A stretch of 64,000 nt of DNA from CBETVX01 sp965539935. GTDB taxonomy: Bacteria; Bacillota; Clostridia; Peptostreptococcales; Caminicellaceae. The notes under the pieces were generated by a model. It was given only the letters and a program-made list of their open reading frames with translations. It did no database searches and was not told the origin of the DNA. Position 1 is the first letter of the stretch; each line of letters starts with the position of its first letter. The translations under genes were made by a program, and so were the position numbers. Shown here one piece after another: positions 34,548 to 43,044 of this stretch. Where the stretch lies: assembly GCA_965539935.1 (NCBI GenBank), contig CBETVX010000007.1, forward strand, positions 1-64,000, read 5' to 3'.

Positions 34548-35411
34548 TTATAATCTAAATATATCTTCTAGTTCCCTAATTTTTTCTGTATCCTTTAGCT
34601 TTTCTTTTTTAGCTATTTCAAGGGTCATAGCACCCATTATCTTATAAAAGTCAGTTTTGTTTGAAGCTGTACCCTCAAGGGATTTTAAATGTTTTTCTAT
34701 GGTCTGTATATCCCCTCTAGCAATTGGACCTGTTAATGCCTTATCAGTACCAAGACTATATATGTTTTTTATTGTTCCTTCTATTAATGGATATAAGGCC
34801 TTATACCCTTCATTTTTTTCAATTCCTATGGATTCAAATAATGAAAGTCCATAATCCATAAGGGTAACTAAATAGTTAGATACCACACAGGCAGTGGCAT
34901 GATAGATGGTTTTTTGTTGAGAAGTAAGTTTAAAATATTTATTTCCAGTGGTCTTAAGTATTTCTTCAAGAAGGTGTATCCTATCTCCATCCCCTTCTAT
35001 GCTAAAAACAGTGTTTTCCAAATCCTTTACAGCTCTTTCAACACTGGCGAAGGCTTGAAGTGGATGCATAGAATATATGGAGCATCCCTTTTTCTTAGCA
35101 CTTTTCAGTGCCCTTGAAGAAGAAGCCCCACTCATATGAATAAGTACTTGTCCCTCCTTCAAACAATCCTCCTGCACTAATCCTTGGCAAACCTTAGTAA
35201 TATTATCATCATTTGTAGTGATAAATATCATGTCAGTCAATTTTGCCAAATCCTTTATATTATTGAAGGCTTTACCTCTGCTATATTTTATAGCATTTTC
35301 AGCGGAGTTAAATGTCCTACTGTAATAACCTATTACATTAAATCCTTTTTTATATAGATAAGCTCCGAAGGATGTTCCTACCTTTCCAGCACCTATAAAT
35401 CCAATTTTCAT
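34548..35411 (-). CDS. panG: Rossmann / DUF2520 oxidoreductase, PanG-type ketopantoate reductase
   Basis: 287 residues. It has an N-terminal NAD(P)-binding fold (MKIGFIGAGKVGTSFGAYLYKKGFNVIGYYSR; GxGxxG at 7-12) and a helical DUF2520 C-terminal domain (about 130-280; YHATACVVSNYLVTLMDYGLSLFESIG). It is unlike classical PanE, but belongs to the group represented by Francisella panG, a ketopantoate reductase shown genetically. Being first in a panG-B-C-D order fills the only missing step of pantothenate synthesis here. ATG after GGAGGTATAACTT. Function assigned from family and context. Confidence 0.8.
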   Translation of the reverse strand: MKIGFIGAGKVGTSFGAYLYKKGFNVIGYYSRTFNSAENAIKYSRGKAFNNIKDLAKLTDMIFITTNDDNITKVCQGLVQEDCLKEGQVLIHMSGASSSRALKSAKKKGCSIYSMHPLQAFASVERAVKDLENTVFSIEGDGDRIHLLEEILKTTGNKYFKLTSQQKTIYHATACVVSNYLVTLMDYGLSLFESIGIEKNEGYKALYPLIEGTIKNIYSLGTDKALTGPIARGDIQTIEKHLKSLEGTASNKTDFYKIMGAMTLEIAKKEKLKDTEKIRELEDIFRL

Positions 35412-35433
35412 AAGTTATACCTCCAAAATCAAA

Positions 35434-35466
35434 ACCTCCTCTAAGCCAAATAGACATAGAGGAGGT
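35434..35466 (-). terminator. Leader hairpin before panG
   Basis: ACCTCCTCTA and TAGAGGAGGT (perfect 10-bp arms), followed on the minus strand by TTTTGATTTTGGAGG, where GGAGG is the panG ribosome site. It looks like a terminator or attenuator between the upstream RNA and panG. The ACCTCC arm could also pair with the panG ribosome site. Confidence 0.6.
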
Positions 35467-35482
35467 GCAAAATATCTAAAAC

Positions 35483-35669
35483 AAAAAATCCTTCAGAGCA
35501 ATAGCTAAGAAGGGTATAGTCTTAGTAATCTCTTCTGTCTCGGTCCACTACAAAGGCTCAGAGCAGATAAATAATATTTAGTTATAATTTGCTCAATGTC
35601 TTTATGCCTAGGGCCTAGTATATAGTGCCCCAGCATCTAATATGGTATAGCTCCCAAAGGATACTATCC
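35483..35669 (-). ncRNA. ssrS: Structured small RNA, 6S RNA candidate
   Basis: About 187 nt. The ends pair (AUCCUU / AAGGAU then GGGAGC / GCUCU) and the 3' end runs into UUUUUU. The middle folds into a long rod: CACUAUA / UGUAGUG, then GAGCA / UGCUC closing an AU-rich terminal hairpin. Between closing and terminal stems is a large asymmetric bubble whose 3' side carries a small CUAAG / CUUAG hairpin, a known 6S feature. A good promoter precedes it. 6S RNA binds and inhibits sigma-A RNA polymerase in stationary phase. I judged this from fold and length, not by alignment; an unknown leader RNA of the pan operon is the alternative. Confidence 0.5.
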
Positions 35670-35675
35670 AAATTC

Positions 35676-35704
35676 ATTTTATCATAATATTCTGGAACTA
35701 ACAA
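35676..35704 (-). promoter_or_regulatory. Sigma-A promoter of the 6S-like RNA
   Basis: TTGTTA (35699-35704), 17 bp, TAAAAT (35676-35681) on the minus strand. The predicted start, near 35669, coincides with the GGAUAG at the 5' end of the folded RNA. Confidence 0.65.
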
Positions 35705-35759
35705 ATAATTATAAATAAAGATTTCCATATTACCCATTCTAAATATTCTTCAATATTTC

Positions 35760-36176
35760 CTAGGAACTTTCTTTCTTATTTCCCATACTTTTTCTATAAA
35801 ACTTCATTCCAAAATAAACCAATACTCTTATTATTACATACACTCCAAAAATAGCTAAAAATCCCAATATACTGGCTACTGCATCATTGAACTCCATATT
35901 TCCTCTACCAGTTATTTTCTGTTGTATCTCTATGGCAAGGACCATTATAATGAGAAAGGTTATTGTATATATAAAGGAAAGGGCCGTTATGGACCACTTT
36001 GCAATCCACTTAAAAACTACATCCACACTAAAAAAGAAAGCTATACCAAATACTCCAAAAATCCAAAAGTGTAGCTCTTTATCTGTTAGGCTTAGTCCTA
36101 ATAACTGCAATAGGATAACTAAATTGTCATGTAATTCATTAATTATATTTGCTAAAAGTTTAATAACCTCTCCCAC
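35760..36176 (-). CDS. Four-helix membrane protein, unknown
   Basis: 138 residues with hydrophobic stretches about 18-32, 36-58, 64-86 and 100-124 and a basic Ser-rich C-terminus. The GTG start is supported by AAAGGGG eight bases before it. I do not recognise the family. Its end lies 56 bp from the promoter of the 6S-like RNA. Function unknown. Confidence 0.6.
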   Translation of the reverse strand: MGEVIKLLANIINELHDNLVILLQLLGLSLTDKELHFWIFGVFGIAFFFSVDVVFKWIAKWSITALSFIYTITFLIIMVLAIEIQQKITGRGNMEFNDAVASILGFLAIFGVYVIIRVLVYFGMKFYRKSMGNKKESS

Positions 36177-36231
36177 TATCGATTCCCCTTTCCCATAAAA
36201 TCTCTATATCCCTTCTCCACTCATTTTATCA

Positions 36232-36696
36232 TCACTTAACAATTATATTCTTTTCAAATTCAATAATTATTAATCCATCCCCAATAGTTATTTCTTTTAC
36301 CTTTTTAAATCCATGGTTCTTATATAGATTTATTGCAGGCAGATTTTTAGCAGCTGTTGATACCCTTATAGTCTTTAGATTATTTATTCTTTCTATAAAG
36401 GATACCAATTTACCCCCTATACCTTGTCGAAAACAATTTGGATCTACCACTAATTTTGAAATAGTAATATTCTCCCTTGTTCCTTCTATGGCTATGAAAC
36501 CAACTAATCTTTTATTTATAAAATATCCATAGTATTCCTCCATTGATGCAAGTAAATCATTCAAGCTTTCTTTCAAAGGAGGTAAACTATTATATTTAAT
36601 CAACTCAGCTTCAATCTTATATGATTTAAGCTGTATACCTAACACGTCAGCTGCTATTTTATTATCCCCTATATCTATTTTCTTTATCATAGCCAT
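36232..36696 (-). CDS. GNAT-family N-acetyltransferase
   Basis: 154 residues with the GNAT core: ITISKLVVDPNCFRQGIGGKLVSFIE (acetyl-CoA pyrophosphate loop RQGIGG) and AAKNLPAINLYKNHGFKKVKEI. The substrate cannot be told. It follows the next GNAT gene by 15 bp, so the two form an operon; they are not close copies of each other. Confidence 0.88.
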   Translation of the reverse strand: MAMIKKIDIGDNKIAADVLGIQLKSYKIEAELIKYNSLPPLKESLNDLLASMEEYYGYFINKRLVGFIAIEGTRENITISKLVVDPNCFRQGIGGKLVSFIERINNLKTIRVSTAAKNLPAINLYKNHGFKKVKEITIGDGLIIIEFEKNIIVK

Positions 36697-36711
36697 TACT
36701 TATAATCCCTT

Positions 36712-37233
36712 CTAAAGATAGTAATTCATTACTATTACTACACATTCCTTCTCTCCAAATTTACGGGGTTCTGTTCTGCTAACTTCTTCATATCCAACTT
36801 TTTTCCAAAACTTTAGGCCTTCTTCATTCTGCTCTACTACCCCTATTCTCAATTTATTAGCTTTATTATGGGCTGCAAAGTCAGCTATTATGGAATGGGC
36901 TGTTTTACCTATTCCCATTCCCCTATATTTAGGGTCTATAAGCATCAATCCTATTATCCACTCATTTTCTTCTGGGAAATTTTCAACTAATTCTATCACA
37001 GATATAAGTTTTTCATGGTCAAATACTCCATATGTATGCTTGTCCTTTAGTTCTTTACCAGGAGGTAAATCCCCTAAAAAATCCTTTGCTGCATTTTCCT
37101 CTGCTCTTCTTCCTTCAATCAGTTCAAAATAGTCATAACATCTGTTAAATAAATCCTGTATCATTAATTCATCTTTATTATTTATCTCTCTTAATAGATA
37201 TTCATTTTTCCCAATACCAAGATTTTTAATCAT
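36712..37233 (-). CDS. GNAT-family N-acetyltransferase
   Basis: 173 residues. Acetyl-CoA loop LMLIDPKYRGMGIGKTAHSII (RGMGIG), followed by LRIGVVEQNEEGLKFWKKVGYEEV. It is first of two tandem GNAT genes, ATG after GGGGGAGGCAAGGAAT. Substrate unknown. Confidence 0.88.
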   Translation of the reverse strand: MIKNLGIGKNEYLLREINNKDELMIQDLFNRCYDYFELIEGRRAEENAAKDFLGDLPPGKELKDKHTYGVFDHEKLISVIELVENFPEENEWIIGLMLIDPKYRGMGIGKTAHSIIADFAAHNKANKLRIGVVEQNEEGLKFWKKVGYEEVSRTEPRKFGEKECVVIVMNYYL

Positions 37234-37425
37234 TATTCCTTGCCTCCCCCTAATATAATCTCCAATATATTTAATATCCTTTACACTTCTAAATCCATAC
37301 CTTTCCTATAGTTTAACCTTAAATATAGTACAAATCCTATAGAAAATTCTCGTAACTGGATAAAAGATTTTTTATAGGTCATATGAAAAAAGGTAAAATA
37401 AAAAGGGCCAATCGCCCTCTTATCC

Positions 37426-38109
37426 CTAGTCGTGTGTTGTAGGTATGAATGGTATTATTTCTCTGGCAAGATTCATTATTGGCATAGTCTGAAGCCATAC
37501 TTTTCCCGGTCCTCTAAGTTTAGCTAAGAATAATCCTTCTCCCCCAAAGAATATGTTCTTAAAGCCCTTAACCATCTCTATATCAAAATCTACAGAAGGC
37601 TCAAACATTGCAATATGGCCTGTATCCACCTTAAGGATTTCTCCATGGGCTAATTCATATTCTACAACTTCACCATCGATCTCCATAAATGCCATACCAG
37701 GCCCTGTTACTCTTTGAAGTATAAATCCTTCTCCCCCAAATAATCCAGTTCCAAGTTTCTTCCTAAAATGCATCTCAAGATTTACAGAACGCTCGGCACA
37801 TAGAAATGTCTTCTTCTGACATATGATGGACTGGCCACTTGCTAATCTCATATCAACTATTTTTCCTGGCATTGAGGAAGGAAAGGCTATTGTGCTTCCA
37901 TTTGCCCTTGATGTATAGGTAGTCATAAATAAAGACTCTCCAGCAAGTTTTCTAGCGATACCTCCAAAAAGCCCGCCTTCCATATTGGTACTCATGTCAA
38001 TGTCATTTGACATCCAACCCATGCCACCGGACTCTGTAAATACACTTTCTCCCCTATCCAGCTCCATTAAAACTACTGGTAAATTCCCCCCACGGATTTC
38101 ATATTTCAT
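37426..38109 (-). CDS. AIM24 / TIGR00266 family protein
   Basis: 227 residues of the double-psi-like beta-barrel AIM24 family (formerly DUF124). Typical Gly-rich strands are GGLFGGIARKLAGESLFMTTY, FGGEGFILQRVTGPGMAFMEIDG and FFGGEGLFLAKLRGPGKVWLQTMP. Bacterial members have no proven function; yeast AIM24 is mitochondrial. I start at the ATG at 38109 (MKYEIRGG), which follows AAGGGAAGTGAG; an ATG 14 codons upstream has no ribosome site. It is a single gene. Confidence 0.88.
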   Translation of the reverse strand: MKYEIRGGNLPVVLMELDRGESVFTESGGMGWMSNDIDMSTNMEGGLFGGIARKLAGESLFMTTYTSRANGSTIAFPSSMPGKIVDMRLASGQSIICQKKTFLCAERSVNLEMHFRKKLGTGLFGGEGFILQRVTGPGMAFMEIDGEVVEYELAHGEILKVDTGHIAMFEPSVDFDIEMVKGFKNIFFGGEGLFLAKLRGPGKVWLQTMPIMNLAREIIPFIPTTHD

Positions 38110-38304
38110 AATCTCACTTCCCTTCTGCTTATTTAGTTCTATTATATACAAAAAAACTTACATATATATTAAATATTCCATTAATTTTGACTTTAATTTC
38201 TCTACTCTTAACTTTTCTACCTAAGTATTAGAGTCTATGTCCTTTTTTATTTATAAAATGGGTTGGTAATTTAAACTATTTGAAATTTGTACAACCCAAA
38301 TCAT

Positions 38305-39093
38305 TTATTTTTCTGGCCATATTTTAGCATTTGAGTCTAATAGCCATTTATGATCCTCATCATGAATTCCAGCAGTCCAAGGATTGCCATCTAAATGTCT
38401 AATCATCCAGCAGAAATACATGGCATAACCTGGTGCCGCATTTTGTGGATGTACTACCCCCCCTGGAATGGCACAAAGACTATTATTGGTAACCTTAAAT
38501 ACATCGTCCCCTACTATTGAACATCCAAATCCCTGTGGCTTATCAAATCTATAAAAATATATTTCTGGCTGTGGATGATGATGGGATGGATAACTAGACC
38601 ATTTACCAGGATAATTTATGAGCTCACCTAGTACTAAATTTGAATAAGGGGCGTTTGAATAATTAAATATTGTTCTAACTACCCTTCTGGTTGCATCTCC
38701 TAATACGTCATCTTCAAATACATTACTTTTACAGTCCTTTGGTTCATAAAATTTTGATTGAAATAATTTATCATTAGTTGTCATTTGTCTTAATACTTCT
38801 GCTTCAGACTTTGCTGTTATTTTTACTTCTACACCCTTTGGAACATGGAGACAAAAAGGATCTTCATCAAATAAAGAGTTTCTATTTGCCTCTTTCACAT
38901 TGTCTTCCCATTCAAAAACAACTCTTCCCTCTAGTAGTAAAAAGGCGCTCTCTTTGTCAGTTTCTATACTATTTACCTGATCTCCATCTTTCATTTTATA
39001 AACGCCAACATCCATAAGCATATTACTATGCTTGCCATCCATTTCTGTTAAAATATTATATCCATAATCAAACTCATCATATCTACTAAACAC
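38305..39093 (-). CDS. iolB: 5-deoxy-glucuronate isomerase
   Basis: 262 residues, bicupin. The metal ligands lie in YPSHHHPQPEIYFYRFDKPQGFG, the IolB signature, with GGVVHPQNAAPGYAMYFCW near the end. IolB converts 5-deoxy-glucuronate to 2-deoxy-5-keto-gluconate in myo-inositol catabolism. No other iol gene is in the window, so it is either split from an iol operon elsewhere or serves another sugar acid, such as 5-deoxyribose-type salvage. GTG start after AGGAGGACTTAAAA. Confidence 0.88.
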   Translation of the reverse strand: MFSRYDEFDYGYNILTEMDGKHSNMLMDVGVYKMKDGDQVNSIETDKESAFLLLEGRVVFEWEDNVKEANRNSLFDEDPFCLHVPKGVEVKITAKSEAEVLRQMTTNDKLFQSKFYEPKDCKSNVFEDDVLGDATRRVVRTIFNYSNAPYSNLVLGELINYPGKWSSYPSHHHPQPEIYFYRFDKPQGFGCSIVGDDVFKVTNNSLCAIPGGVVHPQNAAPGYAMYFCWMIRHLDGNPWTAGIHDEDHKWLLDSNAKIWPEK

Positions 39094-39191
39094 TTTTAAG
39101 TCCTCCTATACGCTTGATTTCCTATGGCATATGTTCCTTTGCATCTCTATTAGTCATTAAAATAAATGGAGTTCTTAACCCTTAACTCCAT

Positions 39192-39893
39192 TTACACTAT
39201 CCCAATAACAATTTTTATCACATAATAGATAAGAGGCATAAAAATAGCCGGTAGCATATTTCCTACCTTTATCTTTTTTACTTCTAACATATTAAGTCCT
39301 ATTGCTATTATTAATAGACCTCCAACGGCTGTCATATCTGCAATTACAGCTTCTACTAGAAATTGTTTCATAAAGGAAGCAGTTATGGTAATAAGTCCCT
39401 GGTATAGAAATACTGGAATTGCCGATAGTATTACACCGCCCCCAAAGGATGAGGTAAACACTATGGATGAAATCCCATCAAGAACAGATTTAGCTAGAAG
39501 GGTTTCATGGTTATTTGAAAGTCCACTTTGAAGAGCTCCTACAATAGCCATAGAACCTACACAGTATAGGAGACTGGCTGTAACAAAACCCTTTGAAATA
39601 CTGTCTTCACTATTCTTGGCAAACTTATTTTCAAGCCAAAGACCCATATCTTCAAGTTTTTGTTCTATATTTAAAAACTCTCCTATGAAACTTCCTATGG
39701 CAAGGCTGAATATAACAAGCATCAAATCATTTATCTCTAGGGCATTCATTATGCCTATTAACAATACTGCCAATGACAGGGATTTTATAACTGTTTCATT
39801 ATATTTTTCTGACATCCTTAGTTTAAATAAAAGTACTATTCCACTTCCTCCCATAATTGCAAGTGCATTTACTATACTTCCCCACAAAATCAT
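39192..39893 (-). CDS. DUF554 family membrane protein
   Basis: 233 residues with about seven membrane helices and the DUF554 pattern (MILWGSIVNALAIMGGSGIVLLF; VGSMAIVGALQSGLSNNHETLLAKSVLDGISSIVFTSSFGGGV; IAIGLNMLEVKKIKVGNMLPA). It is a putative transporter of unknown substrate (B. subtilis YdfK type). It follows the DUF134 gene by 54 bp, same strand. Confidence 0.88.
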   Translation of the reverse strand: MILWGSIVNALAIMGGSGIVLLFKLRMSEKYNETVIKSLSLAVLLIGIMNALEINDLMLVIFSLAIGSFIGEFLNIEQKLEDMGLWLENKFAKNSEDSISKGFVTASLLYCVGSMAIVGALQSGLSNNHETLLAKSVLDGISSIVFTSSFGGGVILSAIPVFLYQGLITITASFMKQFLVEAVIADMTAVGGLLIIAIGLNMLEVKKIKVGNMLPAIFMPLIYYVIKIVIGIV

Positions 39894-39947
39894 AAATTTT
39901 TCCCCCTTGTTCTTTAACTATGAAGAAAATGCCTTTCTAATCTTTCA

Positions 39948-40400
39948 TCAATCTCTGCATTTTCTTTGTCTTCTACAACCTTTGTTACAAAATTTACTTC
40001 TATCTATGCATACTATATCCATAGATCCACACTGAGGACAACTATGACTTTCCTTTTCATAGGCTTGATCAAATTCCACATTACAACTGTTACATCTATA
40101 TTTACATATATTAAAAGTATAGTTGCCTCCTTCGATATTAATAGCATTTCCTTTAGTCAGGGCCTTTGCAACCTTTTTCCTTGCAGAATCTATTATTAAC
40201 TGAAAGGTCTGCCTTGAAACCTTCATTTTTTGAGCGCATTCCTCTTGATTAAGTCCCTCTATATCTTTAAGTCTCATTGCCTCTAGTTCTTCAAGCTTTA
40301 ACTTTATTTCATCAAGCTCACATTTTCTTTTTCCCAGGGGAACAAAGTATGTGTTTTCAGGCATAAATGATATCTTCCTTGGTTTTACTGGTCTAGGCAA
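39948..40400 (-). CDS. DUF134 helix-turn-helix protein
   Basis: 150 residues. The N-terminal PRPVKPRKI and an RNA-polymerase-sigma-like HTH (LEELEAMRLKDIEGLNQEECAQKMKVSRQTFQLIIDSARKKVA) define DUF134, and a zinc-ribbon-like C-terminus has CRCNSC and CPQCGS pairs. DUF134 genes usually sit beside NifX and MinD-like genes, as here. I take the TTG start at 40400 after GGAGGTGAGACA; the longer form lacks a ribosome site. It begins 4 bp after fur. Confidence 0.85.
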   Translation of the reverse strand: MPRPVKPRKISFMPENTYFVPLGKRKCELDEIKLKLEELEAMRLKDIEGLNQEECAQKMKVSRQTFQLIIDSARKKVAKALTKGNAINIEGGNYTFNICKYRCNSCNVEFDQAYEKESHSCPQCGSMDIVCIDRSKFCNKGCRRQRKCRD

Positions 40401-40404
40401 TGTC

Positions 40405-40845
40405 TCACCTCCCTTTACACTCTGAACATATACCCTTAATAACTCCATAAAAATCATTTATTATATAATTATTTTCTCTCTGGAGTTTATAAATAATCTC
40501 TATTAGCTTAGAAGATATATTTTCATTGTGAACATCTATTATTTTACCGCATTTTTCACATATGAAATGTAGGTGTATACATTTTTGACTATAGATTTTA
40601 AGCTCATAGTATTTAGTTTCATTTATTTGAATTTCTTTTATTATACCATTATTTTTAAGAATTTCTATATTTCTATAAATTGATGCCATACTTATTCCCT
40701 TAAATTTTACAATATCATATATTTCTCTTATACTTAAATGCCTTCCTACAGATAAAAATAATTTTATCATTTCTTCCCTTGGCTTTGAAATCCTATAACC
40801 TTTAGCCTTTATTTTTTCTACAATGGTATTATATTTTTCTTCCAT
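40405..40845 (-). CDS. Fur family metalloregulator
   Basis: 146 residues. An N-terminal winged helix (RISKPREEMIKLFLSVGRHLSIREIYDIVKFKGISMASIYRNIEIL) precedes a dimer and metal domain with HLHFICEKCGKI and CSECKGR, the two CxxC pairs of the structural zinc. Whether it senses Fe, Zn, Mn or peroxide is not decidable by eye. It is cotranscribed with DUF134 and lies just below the NifX/MinD/Mrp operon. Confidence 0.9.
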   Translation of the reverse strand: MEEKYNTIVEKIKAKGYRISKPREEMIKLFLSVGRHLSIREIYDIVKFKGISMASIYRNIEILKNNGIIKEIQINETKYYELKIYSQKCIHLHFICEKCGKIIDVHNENISSKLIEIIYKLQRENNYIINDFYGVIKGICSECKGR

Positions 40846-40863
40846 TGAAAACCCCTTCTTTAT

Positions 40864-40962
40864 AGAACTAAAGCGTCTGACGACCCTTTGTTAGTTCTTA
40901 GTTATAAGTTCTTAGTTCTTAACTTTAAGTCAACTTATGAGGTCGAAAAAAACAATATTAAA
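40864..40962. repeat. Diverged third copy of the 156-bp repeat
   Basis: It keeps the hairpin head (AACTAAAGCGTC..GACCCTTTGTTAG), a period-7 array (GTTCTTA, GTTATAA, GTTCTTA, GTTCTTA at 40894-40921) and a TCAACTTATGAGGTCG..AAACAATA body like TCAAAGCTTATAGGTCGGC of copies A and B. As there, it lies immediately beyond a rho-independent terminator. Confidence 0.7.
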
Positions 40963-40966
40963 AATT

Positions 40967-40990
40967 AGGCAGAATGTTTACATTCTGCCT
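40967..40990 (-). terminator. Terminator of the Mrp/NifX/MinD operon
   Basis: AGGCAGAATG and CATTCTGCCT, perfect 10-bp arms with a 4-nt loop, followed on the minus strand by AATTTTTAATATTG. Confidence 0.88.
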
Positions 40991-40997
40991 AGTCCAT

Positions 40998-41360
40998 TTA
41001 TCTATGACTCTCACACTCATCATGGTGTGCATGTTCTCTACATACTGAGTTAGTACTTTCTAGTCTACCATCTATATAGTCATTAATTACTTTTTCTAAA
41101 TCTCCACGGGCTCCTACAATAACTTCTATATTTCTATTTTTAAAAATATTTTGAGCACTTGCTCCCATACCACCGGATATAATTATATTTACATTATTAT
41201 CGGCAAGATAGTTTGGCAAAAAACCTGGTCTATGGCCTGGATTTTTTAGGAACTCTCTGCCCTTTATCTCATTTCCTTCTATGTCTACTATTTCAAAACC
41301 TTCACAATGTCCAAAGTGTCCAGAAACAAAATTTCCTTCCTTTGCAATTGCTATTTTCAT
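40998..41360 (-). CDS. NifX/NafY-fold metal-cluster protein
   Basis: 120 residues with the dinitrogenase FeMo-cofactor-binding fold (MKIAIAKEGNFVSGHFGHCEGFEI; IIISGGMGASAQNIF; DYIDGRLES). The Cys/His-rich tail CREHAHHDECESHR is a likely metal site. No nitrogenase genes are present; such free proteins include the orange protein (ORP). Last gene of its operon, 2 bp after the MinD-like gene. Confidence 0.85.
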   Translation of the reverse strand: MKIAIAKEGNFVSGHFGHCEGFEIVDIEGNEIKGREFLKNPGHRPGFLPNYLADNNVNIIISGGMGASAQNIFKNRNIEVIVGARGDLEKVINDYIDGRLESTNSVCREHAHHDECESHR

Positions 41361-41362
41361 AA

Positions 41363-42217
41363 TTATATTACCTCCTGAGCATTCATTATTTTATTCCATA
41401 TTTTAATAATCTCTTTACCTGCTATACTATCTTCATAGGTAACTATGGGTCTACGTTCATTAACCGATAGATTCACCTTTTGATCAAAGGGAATCTCCCC
41501 TATAATGCTTATGTTTTCTTCCTCACATAATCCTCTAATTTTATTTGTCATATCAGTATTAATATCATATTTATTTATACATACTAAGGGTTTTACATCA
41601 AAAAAGTCTACAACCGATAAAACCCTCATGAAATCTTCTAGACCCGATTGAGTAGGTTCCGTTACTATTAGGGCCATATCACATCCAGTAATAGAAGCCA
41701 TTACAGCACATCCTACCCCGGGAGAACCATCTAATATAACTAAATCATCTTCATTATAGTAATCCTTTGCCCTTTTTCTTACCTCTGAAACTAACTTTCC
41801 AGACCCTTCTGAACCTACCTCCATATGGGCTCTAGATAAATACCCCGTATTCGTTTCAGTTATTATTGTTTTTCCAGTAACTTCATCCTCTAGTTTTATT
41901 GCATTACTGTCACACACTATTTTACAGGCTCCACAGCCTTCGCAAAGAAACTCATTAACAATGTAGTTTTCTATCGCATTATATCTACATACATCTATAC
42001 ACTTGCCACATTTTATACATTTATCTAAGTCAATTTTTGAAACCTTTGCTCCTATAAACTCTTCCTTATTAATATCCCTTCCCTTTAACATTAGATGAAG
42101 ATTTGATGCGTCCACATCACAATCGATTTTGACTTTATTTTTACTTAAATATGCTAAGGATGCAGCTATTGTAGTCTTTCCCGTTCCCCCTTTACCACTT
42201 ATGACTACTAATTGCAT
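41363..42217 (-). CDS. MinD-superfamily ATPase with inserted ferredoxin domain
   Basis: 284 residues. A deviant Walker A SGKGGTGKTT at the N-terminus, Walker B DLVILDGSPGVGC, and between them (about 60-115) two 4Fe-4S motifs, CIKCGKCIDVC and CEGCGACKIVC. This is one of the paired MinD-ferredoxin ATPases of the anaerobe-specific ORP complex. It overlaps its homologue upstream by 10 bp. Likely role: ATP-dependent handling of a metal cluster together with the NifX-like proteins. Confidence 0.9.
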   Translation of the reverse strand: MQLVVISGKGGTGKTTIAASLAYLSKNKVKIDCDVDASNLHLMLKGRDINKEEFIGAKVSKIDLDKCIKCGKCIDVCRYNAIENYIVNEFLCEGCGACKIVCDSNAIKLEDEVTGKTIITETNTGYLSRAHMEVGSEGSGKLVSEVRKRAKDYYNEDDLVILDGSPGVGCAVMASITGCDMALIVTEPTQSGLEDFMRVLSVVDFFDVKPLVCINKYDINTDMTNKIRGLCEEENISIIGEIPFDQKVNLSVNERRPIVTYEDSIAGKEIIKIWNKIMNAQEVI

Positions 42218-43041
42218 AGAGCCACCTCCTTAAGTCTCAGGGCAATATCTTCAAAGGCCTTCCTTGCTTCTTCATTATTATTTACTAGAAATTCTCCCTT
42301 AGAGTAGGCTTTAGCCACTTCTCTTTCAAAAGGAATTTGCCCTATTATATCTATTTTGTTTTTTCTACAATAATCTGTCACAATGTTTTCCATGGAATAT
42401 ACTCGATTTACTATAACTCCAAAGGGAATATTCATTCTTTTAACTAACTTCACTGCAAGGTCTAAGTCATGTAACCCAAACTCTGTTGGCTCAGTAACTA
42501 GTATTGCATAATCTACATCCTTTAAGGATTTTACAACATTGCAGGATGTTCCTGGTGAACAATCAATGAAGGCAGGTCTATTATACTTACTTTTCTTTAT
42601 TTGACTAATAATTGGTCCGCCCATTGGCTCACCCACATCTAAAGTTCCCCTTATGCACTGAATATCATCTCTATTTCCTATATCAATTGTTCCTATTGTT
42701 CTTGTGGTTTCGGTTAATGCACTTGTATGACAAACTAATGTACAGGCTCCACATCCATGGCATAGCTTTTCAAATAGGATTATCTTTTCCTTTGCATTTG
42801 CTAAAGCATTAAACTGACAAGCTTCAACACATTTATTACATAGTATACATTTTTCCCTATCTATTTTTGGAATTGGTAGACTAACTTCCCTAGTTTCTTT
42901 AATCTCTGGTTTGAAAAATATAAATCCATTGGGCTCCTCAACATCACAATCTACATATGTCCACCCAGTTATTTTGGACAAATTAGTTGCTACTGTGGTT
43001 TTACCCGTTCCACCTTTGCCACTTAGCACAGCAATTTCCAT
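42208..43041 (-). CDS. MinD-superfamily ATPase with inserted ferredoxin domain
   Basis: 277 residues, paralogue of the gene downstream, with the same layout: SGKGGTGKTT, then CILCNKCVEACQF and CHGCGACTLVC (two 4Fe-4S clusters), then PAFIDCSPGTSCNV. Both differ enough to suggest a heterodimer. Start ATG 3 bp after the NifX-like gene stop. ORP-type cluster member. Confidence 0.9.
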   Translation of the reverse strand: MEIAVLSGKGGTGKTTVATNLSKITGWTYVDCDVEEPNGFIFFKPEIKETREVSLPIPKIDREKCILCNKCVEACQFNALANAKEKIILFEKLCHGCGACTLVCHTSALTETTRTIGTIDIGNRDDIQCIRGTLDVGEPMGGPIISQIKKSKYNRPAFIDCSPGTSCNVVKSLKDVDYAILVTEPTEFGLHDLDLAVKLVKRMNIPFGVIVNRVYSMENIVTDYCRKNKIDIIGQIPFEREVAKAYSKGEFLVNNNEEARKAFEDIALRLKEVALCN

Positions 43042-43044
43042 TAT

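Noticed and set aside
35483..35669. T-box or SRP RNA
   Set aside because: No AGGGTGGNACCGCG box and no GGAAGCAGCAG core; the rod-like fold fits 6S better.
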